Shown: positions 1 through 9,409, counted from the first letter of the stretch. The stretch: DNA of 64,000 nt from VXPW01 sp965115815 (GCA_965115815.1 OZ220465.1:2666001-2730000), one strand, 5' to 3'. Notes: a model not told the origin generated them from the sequence alone. Made by a program: numbers and translations.

Positions 1-362
1 ACGCCGGACAGGTCATCGCCCACCCGGCGATGGAGAACCCGACCCTCGTGGTCCTCACCGACCGCAACGATCTCGACGACCAGTTGTTCGGCACGTTCTC
101 CATGTGCCGCGACCTGCTCCGCCAGACCCCGCGGCAGGCCGACAGCCGGGAGGACCTGCGACAGGCTCTGACGCGTCCGTCCGGCGGCGTGGTGTTCACC
201 ACCCTCCAGAAGTTCGCACCCGAGGCCGGCGAGATCGAATACCCGGCCCTCTCCGACCGCCGCAACATCGTCGTGATCGCGGACGAGGCGCACCGCAGCC
301 AGTACGGTTTCCGCGCCAGGATGGCCCGCAAGACCGGAGAGATTTCCTACGGCTTCGCCAAA
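1..362 (+). pseudogene. hsdR: Type I restriction enzyme R subunit, 5' piece (interrupted)
   Basis: The frame is open at the window edge, so the N-terminal nuclease domain lies outside. The visible 120 residues are the first RecA-like part of the ATP-dependent translocase of a type I restriction-modification complex: VVLTDRNDLDDQLF, VVFTTLQKF and the Walker B box VVIADEAHRSQ. The match stops after GFAK at 362, where foreign DNA begins. The protein resumes in another frame at 773 with YLRDALPNASFIGFTGTP, exactly the next expected segment. The gene is therefore split by a 410-bp insertion and the motor cannot be made intact. No hsdM or hsdS is visible; they could lie upstream. Confidence 0.9.
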
Positions 363-769
363 ACGTCCATTGCCGAGCGGGTCGGCCACCCCGTATCATG
401 AAAACAGGTGCCGACCGCGCGGGCGGGACTTCGGGCTTTTACGGCACGACGATCCCATGCTGATTCGGAGATGCGAAATCCGAATGCGTGGGGGTTCGGC
501 TCATCACAGATCGCCTCCTTGAGATCGCAATGTTCGGGCCAAGAAGGCCCCATCGAGCCTTGGCGGCACGATTGCAGCGCGACGCAAACTGAGAAAATCT
601 CGCCAGTCGTCGCCGGATCAGCAGCGTGGGATCACCGTGCTTTTACGGGGTTGCCTACCGGTCACGATCCGCAAGACGGGTGCCGCAGATGGCGAGTATC
701 GGACGCCTCGGGAGCAGTGCTTTGGCGGGGAGGGGTTTTTGTGCGCCCGATCCCCAACAATTTTCACGG
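363..769. repeat. Repeat family B, copy 1, containing a nested family A element
   Basis: This insertion in hsdR matches the two tandem units at 9508-9913. It starts with the same tcc-attgccg segment and ends in ttttcacgg. Without the nested element at 445-639 and its 9-bp duplication, the unit is about 203 bp. No convincing terminal inverted repeats are seen. At the junctions only an A-rich dinucleotide to tetranucleotide (aa/caa) could be a target duplication. It carries no obvious reading frame. Confidence 0.75.
445..639. mobile_element. Miniature element family A, copy 1
   Basis: 195-bp non-coding element. Its ends are imperfect inverted repeats of about 18 bp (CACGACGATCCCATGCTG at the left; the complement of CAGCGTGGGATCACCGTG at the right). 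It is flanked by a perfect 9-bp duplication CTTTTACGG (436-444 and 640-648). The empty site survives in the family B units at about 9588 and 9790, which carry a single CTTTTACGG. This proves insertion of A into B after B had formed. Confidence 0.93.
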
Positions 770-772
770 CAA

Positions 773-2617
773 TATCTGCGCGACGCCCTGCCGAACGCTT
801 CCTTCATCGGCTTCACCGGCACGCCGATCGAAAGGGAGAATGTGAACACGCCTTCCGTGTTCGGCAATTACATCGACATCTACGACATCAACCGCGGCGT
901 CGAAGACGGCGCGACCGTACCGATCTACTACGAGAGCCGCCTCGTCCGCATCGAACTCGACGAAGGCGAGAAGCCGGCGCTCGACGACGAGGTCGCCGAA
1001 CTGATCGAGGACGAGGCCGAAGGCGAGCAGGAACGGCTCAAGAGACGATTGGCGAACGTCGAGGCCGTCGTCGGGACGGAGAAGCGCCTGCGCCTGATTG
1101 CCCGGGATCTGGTCGACCATTTCGAGAGTCGTATTGCCGACATGGACGGCAAGGCCATGATCGTCTGCATGAGCCGCCGCATCTGCGTTGCGCTCTACGG
1201 CGAGATCGTCAGGCTGCGCCGGGACTGGCACAGCGACGACGACGAAAGCGGCGTCATCAAGATCGTCATGACCGGCGCGGCGTCGGACCCGACGCATTGG
1301 CAACGCCACATCGGAGGCAAGGCCCGCTGGGAGCTGCTCGCCAAGCGGATCAAGGACGCGGACGACCCGCTCAGGCTGGTGATCGTGCGGGACATGTGGC
1401 TGACCGGCTTCGACGCGCCGAGCCTGCATACGATGTACATCGACAAGCCCATGCGGGGGCACGGGCTCATGCAGGCCATCGCCCGCGTCAACCGCGTGTT
1501 CCGCGACAAGCCCGCCGGTCTGATCGTGGACTACATCGGCATCGCGCAGAACCTGAAGTCCGCCCTCGGCCAGTACTCGCGCGACGACCGAAGGCACGCC
1601 GGCATCGACGAGGCCGAAGCCGTCGCGGTCATGCTGGAGAAGTACGAGATCGTGAGCGCCATGTTCCATGGTTTCGACTTCCGCAACGGCCTTGTCGGGT
1701 CGCCGCAGGAGCGGCTCGCGGCGCTGGCCGGCGCCATCGAGTGGGTCCTCGACATGCAGCACCGCGAGTCGGCCCGGGAATCGACCGGGGAAGGCAAGAA
1801 GCACGCCCGGCGCCGCTTCAACGACGCCGTGCTGGCGCTCACCAGGGCGTTCGCGCTCGCGGCCGCCAGCGATGAAGCCCGGGAAATCCGCGACGAGGTG
1901 GGCTTCTTCCAGACCGTCCGTGCGGCGCTCGCCAAAAGCGCGCCCGGCGCCGGCAAGTCCTCCGCGGAGCGGGACCTGGCGGTTCAGCAGATCGTCAGCC
2001 GCGCGGTCGTTTCGACCGAGATCGTCGACATTCTCGCAGCCGCCGGGCTGGATACGCCGGACATTTCCATCCTTTCCGACGAGTTCCTGGCCGAGATACG
2101 GGAGATGGAGAAGAAGAACCTCGCATTGGAGGCGCTGCGCAAGCTCATCAACGGGGAGCTTCGCTCGCGAAGCCGGGTCAACGTCGTGCAGACCCGGGCC
2201 TTCTCCCGGAGGCTGGAGGAAGCGATCGCCCGCTACCACGGCAACGCCCTCACGACGGCCGAGGTCCTTCAGGAACTGATCGGGCTTGCGAAGGACATCC
2301 GCGCCGCACACCGGCGCGGCGAGGAGGAGGGTCTCAGCCCCGAGGAAATCGCCTTCTACGATGCCCTGGCCCAGAACGAGAGCGCGGTCGAGGTGATGGG
2401 CAACGATCACCTTCGCGTCATCGCCCGGGAATTGCTGAGCGGGCTGAAAAGCATAGCCTCCGTGGACTGGCAGCACCGCGGGCCGGCCCGCGCCCGGATG
2501 CGGGTTCTGGTCAAGCGCATCCTGCGCAGGCACGGGTATCCGCCCGACCTCCAGGACGCCGCCGTGCAGACGGTTCTGCAACAGGCCGAAGTGCTATCGG
2601 CGAGGTGGGCCGCATGA
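773..2617 (+). pseudogene. hsdR: Type I restriction enzyme R subunit, 3' piece
   Basis: About 614 codons continue HsdR from YLRDALPNASFIGFTGTP (helicase motif III region, FTGTP) through the second RecA-like domain, with MIVCMSRRICVALY and the motif V/VI region around MWLTGFDAPSLHTMYIDKP and MQAIARVNRVF. The helical C-terminal domain that contacts HsdM follows. The stop TGA overlaps the ATG of the next gene (ATGA). This part is undamaged, but it has no start codon of its own that would give an active enzyme. The N-terminal endonuclease half is upstream of the insertion. Type I restriction here is inferred to be dead. Confidence 0.9.
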
Positions 2618-2949
2618 CCGCCAGGACCTTTGAGATACAGTTTCAGGACGACCATCTGGAGCGGATCGCGCAGACCCGAAAACCCATCCTTGCCCTGGCC
2701 GAGCTGATCTGGAACGCGGTCGATGCGGATGCCAAGCATATCGACGTGACGCTGGTTGAAGATGACCTCGACGGGCTCAAGGCCATCAGAGTCGCCGACA
2801 ACGGACATGGCATTCCCTTTCCTGATATCGAATGCGTCGGTCCTGCACTTGTTCGCAGCGGTGGCCGAAAGCGAGCTTTCCTGGTTGGCGACGATTGCAC
2901 ATCTTCTCGACAGGTTCGCCCGGCAGAAAAAAGTAACTACGGTGCTTGA
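2614..2949 (+). pseudogene. GHKL/Hsp90-like ATPase, truncated
   Basis: Starts with ATG overlapping the hsdR stop. The first 65 residues show the Bergerat ATP-binding fold: an N-box ALAELIWNAVDADA (catalytic Glu and Mg-binding Asn) and a G1 box VADNGHGIPF. After about residue 70 the similarity is lost. A following stretch in another frame (about 2840-2950) looks like further decayed family sequence, so a frameshift plus deletion is likely. Full-length relatives are several hundred residues. A reading start at the GTG nine bases upstream is also possible. Together with the next gene it probably formed a defence pair; that is inference. Confidence 0.7.
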
Positions 2950-2981
2950 ATTGGCATCAAGGACGAGGACGGGAATAAACG

Positions 2982-3904
2982 GTGGGTACTGAAATCAGTC
3001 TCGACATCGCTGGACTCAGCGTCGACTGGAGCAAGAACTGTCGCGGCGTCGACCACGGGTTTCTGTTTCAGTCGGACGAACGTCGGCGCGTCCCCTGGGC
3101 AGCTGACGATGATGACAACGACGATCCCGATCGATTGCTGATGGAGATGGCCTTCACCCGCCCGCTTCGCACCGTTCTGCCGCGCCTGGAGCTGCTGGGC
3201 CATACGCTCGCTACGGCGAAGGTCGATTATGAAAGGGTGGCTGCCGTTTGTGTCGAAGACCGCCGGTCTCTCCGGGAAGCGGGGATCGATGTGGAACTTC
3301 CGCTGGAGTTGATGACTTTCGGAGAGTTCAGGGAGTTTGTCACAAGAGACGCGATCACCGATCTCGACGACTCATTCTCTTCAGAGCCTGTGCGGAAACT
3401 ATTGAGCGGCCCCGATTCTGGTATCTGCGATGTGGCTGGAGAGTACATCGGGATCAGACAAGTCCATTCCACATCTGTCAGATTGCTTTCGAAGCGGTCT
3501 CTCCGACGCCGATACTTTGCACGAGCGGCCAGAATCGGGACCGCTCAATAGTTTCCGTACAGGCTCTCATACCTCAGTGATGAGGGTGAACGGCGAATGA
3601 AAGGCCGATTCTCGAACGATTCTATGGTAAGCTGCGTACCGACGACATTCGCGTACGATGTGGATGGATATTCCGAGCGTAGCTACTTCGGATCACTCAT
3701 CGGGTTTCTTCACCCCTACAATGTGCTCAGGCTTCTTGCCGAAAATGAGAGAAATCTTCATGCCAGTGTGGAATGGCGATATGGACCGCTCGTCTGTAAC
3801 GGCTGGGCGAGGGAAGGGGAATTTGTTTCCGAAGCGCGGCGCACGCAGACCTTTCTGATTGCGACCGAAGGAAGTTCGGACACTCACGTAATCAAGCATG
3901 CGAT
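2982..3904 (+). pseudogene. HEPN/Toprim-associated protein, pieces 1 and 2
   Basis: GTG start. Residues 1-134 (to 3383) match the N-terminal module of HEPN/Toprim-associated proteins: IWL-like start, GLSVDWSKN, FTRPL, LPRLELLGHTL. A 183-bp miniature element with a TCA duplication then interrupts. The frame resumes at 3570 (YLSDEGERRMKG) and runs to 3904, ending in the first Toprim motif TFLIATEGSSDTHVIKHA with its catalytic Glu. An IS66-type element splits the gene at 3904. Joining 2982-3383, 3570-3904 and 8209-8773 gives one uninterrupted 433-residue frame. Toprim domains bind metal and cut or join nucleic acid. A defence role is inferred from the neighbouring hsdR. Confidence 0.75.
3384..3566. 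mobile_element. Miniature element family C (IS5/IS427-type)
   Basis: 183 bp with near-perfect terminal inverted repeats of about 38 bp (left GAGCCTGTGCGGAAACTATT, right the complement of a GAGCCTGTACGGAAACTATT copy). It is flanked by TCA (3381-3383 and 3567-3569), the TNA target typical of the IS427 group. The termini match the left end of the IS5-type element at 25099, its likely source of transposase. It is inserted in frame (183+3 bp) but carries a stop codon. Confidence 0.88.
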
Positions 3905-4237
3905 GTATCTACTCACCCCCCCTACTGATGACGAATCGTTTTTCCTGACGGGTTCGGATCCGGCATGGTTCCGTGCCCCTTTCCCTCGCTCGCGGCCAAG
4001 GACCGGATGCACGGGGTTCGGCTGACAAGAAGTGGGTCGATCTTCGGCTTCCGCTCCCCGTTCCGGCCTTGTGGGGAGGGGTCCGCAACGCGACCGGGCC
4101 CCTCGCGCGGAGGTCGCGGGTCCGCGCCCTGCGGTCCGGTGGAGCGGGTTCCGTGGGCTGCCGTTCCCCTCCGCCGGAGATCTGCGCTTGACGTTGTAGG
4201 AGGGACCCTCTCCAAGATGGGCCATCGGGGCGGACCG

Positions 4238-4431
4238 CACGACGATCCCATGCTGATTCGGAGATGCGAAATCCGAATGCGTGGGGCTCGGCTCATCACA
4301 GATCGCCTCCTTGAGATCGCAAGGTTCGGGCCAAGAAGGCCCCATCGAGCCTTGGCGGCACGATTGCAGCGCGACGCAAACTGAGAACATCTCGCCAGTC
4401 GTCGCCGGATCAGCAGCGTGGGATCACCGTG
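4238..4431. mobile_element. Miniature element family A, copy 2
   Basis: 194 bp, about 95% identical by eye to the copy at 445, with the same inverted ends. It is flanked by GGGCGGACCG (4228-4237 and 4432-4441), a 10-bp match. One base may belong to the element end. It lies inside the IS66-type element upstream of the transposase. Confidence 0.92.
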
Positions 4432-4579
4432 GGGCGGACCGCGTCGGAGGTGTGGATGGCGGCCGGGTAGGGATCGAAGGCGACGACGGGTCGATCGCCC
4501 GGCGGGGCAAGGGCATTCGGATAGGTGCGTCGAGGTGACGGCGGTGTTCCCATACCGGCAGGCCTTGGATAGGAGGTGA

Positions 4580-5030
4580 CGTTTCGGTGCATGGGCGGGT
4601 CGTCCACGCACCGCTTGACCAGCGCCCGCCGATTCGCATGCTGTCGTCGAATCGTGGCTGCGGGAATCCCCATGGACCCGCGAATCATCGACCTGAAGTC
4701 GCCCCCCTGTTCGGGCCGCCGCCGGACCCGCCCGCCGATCGCGGAGGTTCGGGAGACCGTGGGTCGGTGTTCCCCCTGCCGCCGCACCGAGCGGGCGAAG
4801 ACCCTCTGCGAGCCCCTTCACGGGACGACCGCGAAGGGCGGCTCTAGGGTCGGGGCCGGCCTCGGGATGCTGGAGACCTTGGAGCGCCACGGCATCCTGA
4901 CATTGTCGCCCGTGCGCGAGGACCCCGTCCGCGACAGACGACGGGTCGGAGCCCGGCGGTCGTCACGGCCCGGCCGCCGCAGGACGTGTACCTGGAGGCG
5001 TTCCTTGGGGGCGGCGCGATCCTGACGCGC
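4580..5030 (+). pseudogene. Degenerate DUF4338-like N-terminal remnant
   Basis: The frame here contains a stretch (about 4730-4920) reading AEVRETVGRCSPCRRTERAKTLCEPL, then GLGMLETLERHGILTLSP. From memory this resembles the N-terminal winged-helix-like segment of DUF4338 (DruA-family) proteins, which carry an R-ELAKTLCEHL pattern followed by a short helix and an L-LPP motif. The DUF4338 core is not visible and the rest of the stretch is unrecognisable. It would be a passenger of the IS66-type element. The assignment rests on one segment only. Confidence 0.3.
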
Positions 5031-5116
5031 CCGCCGCCGGCGCGGCGCTACCGGACGATGCCCGAAGGCGAGCGGTTCGCCGTGCGGGCGACCGTCCGGG
5101 GGGTGGAGGCGTCGGG

Positions 5117-6595
5117 ATGACGAGCGTCGCCGGCACCTCCCTGCGCCAGGAGGTCGACGCCTTCCAGAAGCGGTTCCAGGATCTCCGCACGCAAGGCACG
5201 GTCCCCCCGGAGTGCGAGGCGCTCGTCCGCGGCCTGCGGATGCTGCTACAGCTGCTGCTGGCCGTGCTCCTGGAGAAGGCCACGCGCAAGACGAGCCGGA
5301 ACTCCGGTCTGCCGCCGTCCCAGACGGACAAGGACGAGAGCGCGCGGCGCACCGGGAGCCACGGCAAGGGCCCGAAGCCGAACCCGCAGACGGGCGGCCA
5401 CCGGCGCACGACCACCGTCCAGGAGACGATCACCGTCGATGCCTGCGACGCCTGCGGCGCCGACCTCGACGACGTCGACCCCGTCGATCGGGAGCGGCGC
5501 GTCCTCTACGACCTCGTGTTCGAAGTCGTCGAGCGCCGCGTCGACGCCGAGATCAAGGAATGCCCGAAGTGTCGGGCCCGGACCAAGGGCCGGTTCCCAG
5601 ACCTCATGCCGGGGCCCGTGCAGTACGGTGTCAGCATCCAGGCCTTGGTCCTCAACCTGCTGATCGCCCAGATGCTGTCCCTGCGCCGTGCCGTCTCGCT
5701 CGTGCACGCGATCTCCGGCATCAGGCTCTCCGAGGCGACCTGCCTCGGCTATGTCCGGCGCTTTCAGGATGCCCTCGCATCTTGGGAGGAGGTCGCCGTG
5801 GCCCATCTCCTGCAACGCCCGGCCGTGCATGTCGATGAGACCGGATTCCGGGTCGCCGGCAAGACCCAATGGCTCCATGTCGTCACCGACGGCACCCTGA
5901 CCGTGAAGTTCCCGCACCGCAAGCGCGGTCGGGAGGCGATCGAGGAGATCGGCATCCTCCCGCGCTACCAAGGTGTCCTGGTCCACGACTGCTGGGCTGC
6001 ATACATGGGCTACGATCAGTGCCGCCACCCGCTGTGCGGCAGCCACCTGCTGCGCGAACTGGCCTTCGTCGTCGAGTCCAACGGCTACCGCTGGGCGCGA
6101 TGGATGAAGAGCCTGCTGCGCGGGGTCTGCCACAGGGTCAACCAGAGCGCATCCAAGGCCTTGAACGAGGCCGACCGCCGGGCCGTGCGCAAGCGCTACC
6201 GCACCCTCCTCACCCAAGGCGCCAAGGAGTTGCCCGATATCCCGCCGCGGACGAAAGGAACCCGGGGACGCATCGCAACGTCCGACGCCCACAACCTGCA
6301 TGAACGTCTCGTGAAACACGAGACGTCCGTCCTCCGCTTCATGAAGGACCCCGACGTCAGCTTCACCAACAATGCCGGAGAACAGAAGATCCGAATGACC
6401 AAGGTCAAGATCAAGGTGTCCGGATGGTTCCGCACCATGCTCCACGCAACCGCATGGTGCCGAGGCTCCAGCTTCCTCACCTCCATGGAGGCACTCGGCT
6501 ACAACCCTCTCGTCGCCATCCACATCGCCCTCAACGGAAAGGCCGCAGACATCCTCAACGAGCACTATGGCCAACCAGACCCCAACAAGGGGTGA
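5117..6595 (+). CDS. IS66-family transposase (ISBst12 group)
   Basis: 492 residues, complete. A short N-terminal coiled region is followed by the basic motif TSRNSGLPPSQTDKD typical of IS66 transposases. A zinc-binding pair comes next (CDACGADL about residue 113, CPKCRAR about 151), then the DDE core. The acidic residues appear to be in AVHVDETGFRV, VLVHDCWAAY and FTNNAGEQKIRM. The ISBst12-type C-terminal domain follows. The stop lies just inside the right inverted repeat. The frame is undamaged, so it may still be active, and it could also act on the ~165-bp miniature elements at 22638 and 54175, which share its termini. Confidence 0.92.
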   Translation: MTSVAGTSLRQEVDAFQKRFQDLRTQGTVPPECEALVRGLRMLLQLLLAVLLEKATRKTSRNSGLPPSQTDKDESARRTGSHGKGPKPNPQTGGHRRTTTVQETITVDACDACGADLDDVDPVDRERRVLYDLVFEVVERRVDAEIKECPKCRARTKGRFPDLMPGPVQYGVSIQALVLNLLIAQMLSLRRAVSLVHAISGIRLSEATCLGYVRRFQDALASWEEVAVAHLLQRPAVHVDETGFRVAGKTQWLHVVTDGTLTVKFPHRKRGREAIEEIGILPRYQGVLVHDCWAAYMGYDQCRHPLCGSHLLRELAFVVESNGYRWARWMKSLLRGVCHRVNQSASKALNEADRRAVRKRYRTLLTQGAKELPDIPPRTKGTRGRIATSDAHNLHERLVKHETSVLRFMKDPDVSFTNNAGEQKIRMTKVKIKVSGWFRTMLHATAWCRGSSFLTSMEALGYNPLVAIHIALNGKAADILNEHYGQPDPNKG

Positions 6596-6602
6596 GTAGT
6601 TA

Positions 6603-6795
6603 GTGCCTGCCCGGAAAATCCCTAAGATCCGGATTACATGAATGAAAGCCCAATATTGACAGGGCGAAGATTCATCGAATCCAGCCTGATTTCAGCGGAA
6701 TATGCCGTCATATGCCCTCAAAGAAGGAATCTTCGGTTCTCCAGATTCCAAATATGCTTGCATATACAATGTGTTGTGATTTTCCGTGCAGACAC
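6603..6795. mobile_element. Miniature element family E, copy 1
   Basis: 193 bp, AT-richer than its surroundings. Terminal inverted repeats are GTGCCTGCCCGGAAAATC on the left and the complement of GATTTTCCGTGCAGACAC on the right. The 6-bp target TAGTTA lies at 6597-6602. Its second copy begins at 6796 and is split after TA by the IS630 insertion, resuming at 8194-8199. The target is the terminal inverted repeat of the IS66-type element. Confidence 0.88.
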
Positions 6796-6797
6796 TA

Positions 6798-8193
6798 GTA
6801 GTACGGAATCATTGTATTGCTGGGTATAGAGACTTCAGTTTCACCCGGGCGTCTGCCGTCGTGAACCGCCAATCGACGGTGCCGCCGGCCGCGTTGCGGC
6901 GCTTGACCCACGCCGCGGTCTCCCGCAGCATGGTGGCGCGGTCAGGAATGCGTCGTCGAAGACATTGTCGCGACAACGCACCGATTTCGATCTCGGCCAT
7001 GTTGAGCCAGCTTCCGTGCTTCGGCGTGTACCGAAACTCGAACCGCTTTCGCACTCGCATGGCCTCCCGGGGTGCAAAGGCCTCATACAACGATGCGGGG
7101 CCGTGCGTGTTCAGGTTGTCCATGACCAGTACAATCTTCTTTCCGGGGATAGGATCGTCCGCGAGTTCCCGGATGAACTGCGCCCAGTCCCGCGCCGTGC
7201 GGCGATCGGTGACCTTCACCGTACGCCAGTTTTCGTTGGGCGCGAACGCCAGGAAGAGATTGGCCGTACCGTTTCGCTCGTATTCGTAGTCGACGATTTC
7301 CGGCTGCCCGGGCCGCACGGGACGGGGAAGGCGGGTTTCCTTCGTCTGCTGCCGGCTGGTCTCATCCATGCAGACCAAAACCTCGTTTTCGGCAAAATCC
7401 CGCTGATACGTGTCCAGCACCTCCTCCATCGCCGCTACGAACGGCGCGTTGCGACTCGGGGGAATGCACCCGTACTGCTTCAACCAAGGCTTGATCTCCT
7501 TTTTTTCAGAGTCCTCCGTACCGTTTCCTTCGAGATGCTCTCGACGATCTCCATCTCCATCAGACGACCGGCCAGCAGCTTCAGTGTCCAGCGAACACAA
7601 CCTTCGGGCGGGGAAGAACAGGCCAGAGCCACCCGCTTCGCCTCCTTCGCCCCGTCCAGGAGTTTCGGTCGGCGGTTCTCCTGCTCCCGGCGGCGGAGAG
7701 AGGCCTCCAAACCCTCCAAAACACAACGCTTGCGCAGGCGTTCGACCGTCGAAGCGCCGATACCCAAGCCGCGCGCGATGTCGACATCCCGGAGTTTGCC
7801 GCCGTCGCGCCCCTCGTCTGCCATCAGGAGAATCTGCGCCCGACGACGACGCCAAGCGGCTCCGGTACCGTCGACGATCGCTTGGAGTTCCCGGCGCTCC
7901 GACGCCGAAAGGCGCACTCGATAGAGCTTCCTGCCCTGAGGGTTGGCCATGATCCACTCCGATCCCCGCACCGAACCCCTGCAAACAGGCTCGGTTCCCG
8001 GAAACCGGATCCGTCCGATCCCCAAGAGAGTGTGAGCGCCTGCACGTTCGGCATCGGGTCTGTGGGGATGAACAAGAAAGCGCCGTACCGATCGGACGCT
8101 CACGCGTGCCGACACGCACCGACACGGGGCCGACACGGACCGACACGGAAATCTTGCCAGAATACTGTCGTCAGTTCAACGGTTCCGTACTAC
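6798..8193. mobile_element. IS630-family insertion sequence
   Basis: 1396 bp with inverted ends GTAGTACGGAATCATTG and GTAGTACGGAACCGTTG, flanked by TA on both sides (6796-6797, 8194-8195), the invariant IS630 target. It is inserted in the right-hand duplication of element E. It encodes one frameshifting transposase on the minus strand. Confidence 0.9.
6809..7950 (-). CDS. IS630-family transposase, probable programmed -1 frameshift
   Basis: The first frame starts at 7950 (MANPQGRKLYRVRL) and encodes the helix-turn-helix DNA-binding half: LRDVDIARGLGIGASTVERLRKR. It runs to a stop at 7480. The second frame, entered by a -1 shift at the run of seven A residues (complement of 7500-7506, AAAAAAAGG), gives EIKPWLKQYGCIPP and the DDE catalytic half: VLVCMDETSRQQ (D), VLVMDNLNTH (D), SWLNMAEIEIGAL (E). 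The two halves together match normal IS630 length (about 380 residues). A slippery A run at this position is the known control point in several IS630 elements. The alternative is a simple frameshift mutation. Confidence 0.85.
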
Positions 8194-8208
8194 TAGTTAC
8201 CATGCGAT

Positions 8209-8773
8209 CTCGCTTTTGCGCCCGGAGGTCGCCGAATTTTTCCGCTTCGTTGATGTAAGCGAGGGGTATCCTTTCGTAGGTGCGGGTAATCTCGTGCGGT
8301 TCGCACAAGGACTCGCCAAGATCGACGTCCACAACCAGATTCTCTTCCTGCTCGACAATGACGCGGAAGGCGTGAGCGCATATCGTCGGATCCTCGATTT
8401 GGCATTACCCGCAAACATGCGAGCGGCGACGCTTCCCGAGCTTGCCAGATTCAGGAACTTCAGGTCGCGGGGACCTGACGGGACGGGAACGGCGGATATC
8501 AACCGCCGGGCTGCAGCAATAGAGTGCTATCTCGACCTGACGGCTGAACAGAAGTCGCCAGCGGAAGTCGTCTGGACAGCCTACAAGAAGGAAATGAACG
8601 TGTATCAGGGAGAACTCGAGGGTAAGGAAGCATACACGAAGACATTTCTGAAGCGCGCATCAGCCACTAATGGATACGATATGTCCGGGCTAACGGCTGT
8701 TCTGGATATGATCTTTGCGCAATGCCGTGCGATTGCGGAGACAGGTTGCAGCGGGACTGCTGCTTTGCGCTGA
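8209..8773 (+). pseudogene. HEPN/Toprim-associated protein, piece 3 (C-terminal)
   Basis: Continues the gene that begins at 2982. Across the IS66 duplication the frame reads IKHAISLLRPEVAEFFRFVDVSEG. The second Toprim motif LFLLDNDAEGVSAY (DxD) follows at about residue 45 of this piece. The remaining ~120 residues are the family's C-terminal region, ending at TGA 8771. The sequence is undamaged here. With the upstream pieces joined it makes a 433-residue protein, so the insertions look recent compared with the drift of surrounding IS remnants. Confidence 0.78.
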
Positions 8774-8857
8774 CTTCGCGTCCAAGTCGAGCTGTGCGGA
8801 AGGTCATGAAGGGAGGGCAGATTTCTGTAGCGTCGGAGATGCGGGAGTCGCAATCGA

Positions 8858-9016
8858 ATGATTGCGCGCGAGCGGGCGGATCGAGGGCGACGTGCAAGCG
8901 GGCGTGCTGCCGGCCGGCCAGAGCTACGGCAAGAACACCAAAACAGGCCAAAGTGGTTCGCAGGGGCGCTCTACAGGGCACGCGCCCGCGCCGAACAGGT
9001 TGTCGGCAAGCTCAAA
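8858..9016 (+). pseudogene. IS5-family transposase C-terminal remnant, split
   Basis: The frame reads RPKWFAGALYRARARAEQVVGKLK up to 9016. It is continued by RFKRIALRCEKTA at 9947-9985, the usual end of IS5-type transposases. The two parts are separated by an element with a TCAAA duplication. Upstream (8774-8857) only decayed sequence of the same gene is guessed at. No N-terminal part is present. Confidence 0.6.
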
Positions 9017-9115
9017 CTCAACTTCAACAGTGACGATTAAAAATATTCGATATCGCAACGAGTTACACCGGCACGGCCGAGTGCACCCACTACATTTCGT
9101 TGATTTTGGAGGGGA

Positions 9116-9409
9116 TCAGGCTTTGTGTTCGCGCCATTTCGGGGGAAGCGCGATGCCGACGGCCTGGAAGACCTTTCCGACCTGGTCCTCGACATGTGTG
9201 CGGGTGGTGATGCGCTTGCCGTCCTTCTCGATGGCGGCCTCTTGCAGGCGGCCAAGCGCGCGGATCGTGCGCTGGCGCACCCGCTTGCCCTCGCGCACGC
9301 TCTCCACGAGGTAGAGATAGCGGTGGCCCCGGGCGGTCGTTTCGCGCACGAACATGACCGCGTTGTATGTCTTCGATATCGACAAATCAAGAAAACAGAA
9401 CCAAACCAA
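9116..9409 (-). pseudogene. IS1634-type transposase, deletion remnant
   Basis: About 97 residues. Residues 20-60 read FVRETTARGHRYLYLVESV and VRQRTIRALGRL, the conserved start of IS1634 transposases. The following 35 residues (EDQVGKVFQAVGIALPPKW) look like a C-terminal end, so the several-hundred-residue catalytic centre is deleted. The start is most likely at the ATG of MFVRETT. It cannot be catalytically active. Confidence 0.6.

Larger units (their letters stand above)
3905..8200. mobile_element. IS66-family (ISBst12-like) element with nested insertions
   Basis: Left end GTATCTACTCACCCC at 3905. The right end GGGGTGAGTAGTTA reaches 6602 and is completed by GTTAC at 8196-8200, because element E and an IS630 sit in its last bases. 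The target duplication is CATGCGAT (3897-3904 and 8201-8208), 8 bp as expected for IS66. The core carries one intact transposase (5117-6595) and no tnpA/tnpB partner genes, as in the ISBst12 group. A family A element is nested at 4238-4431. Confidence 0.88.

Noticed and set aside
764..2581. Long antisense reading frame (605 codons) opposite hsdR
   Set aside because: It mirrors the third-position GC of hsdR and has no protein-like motifs.
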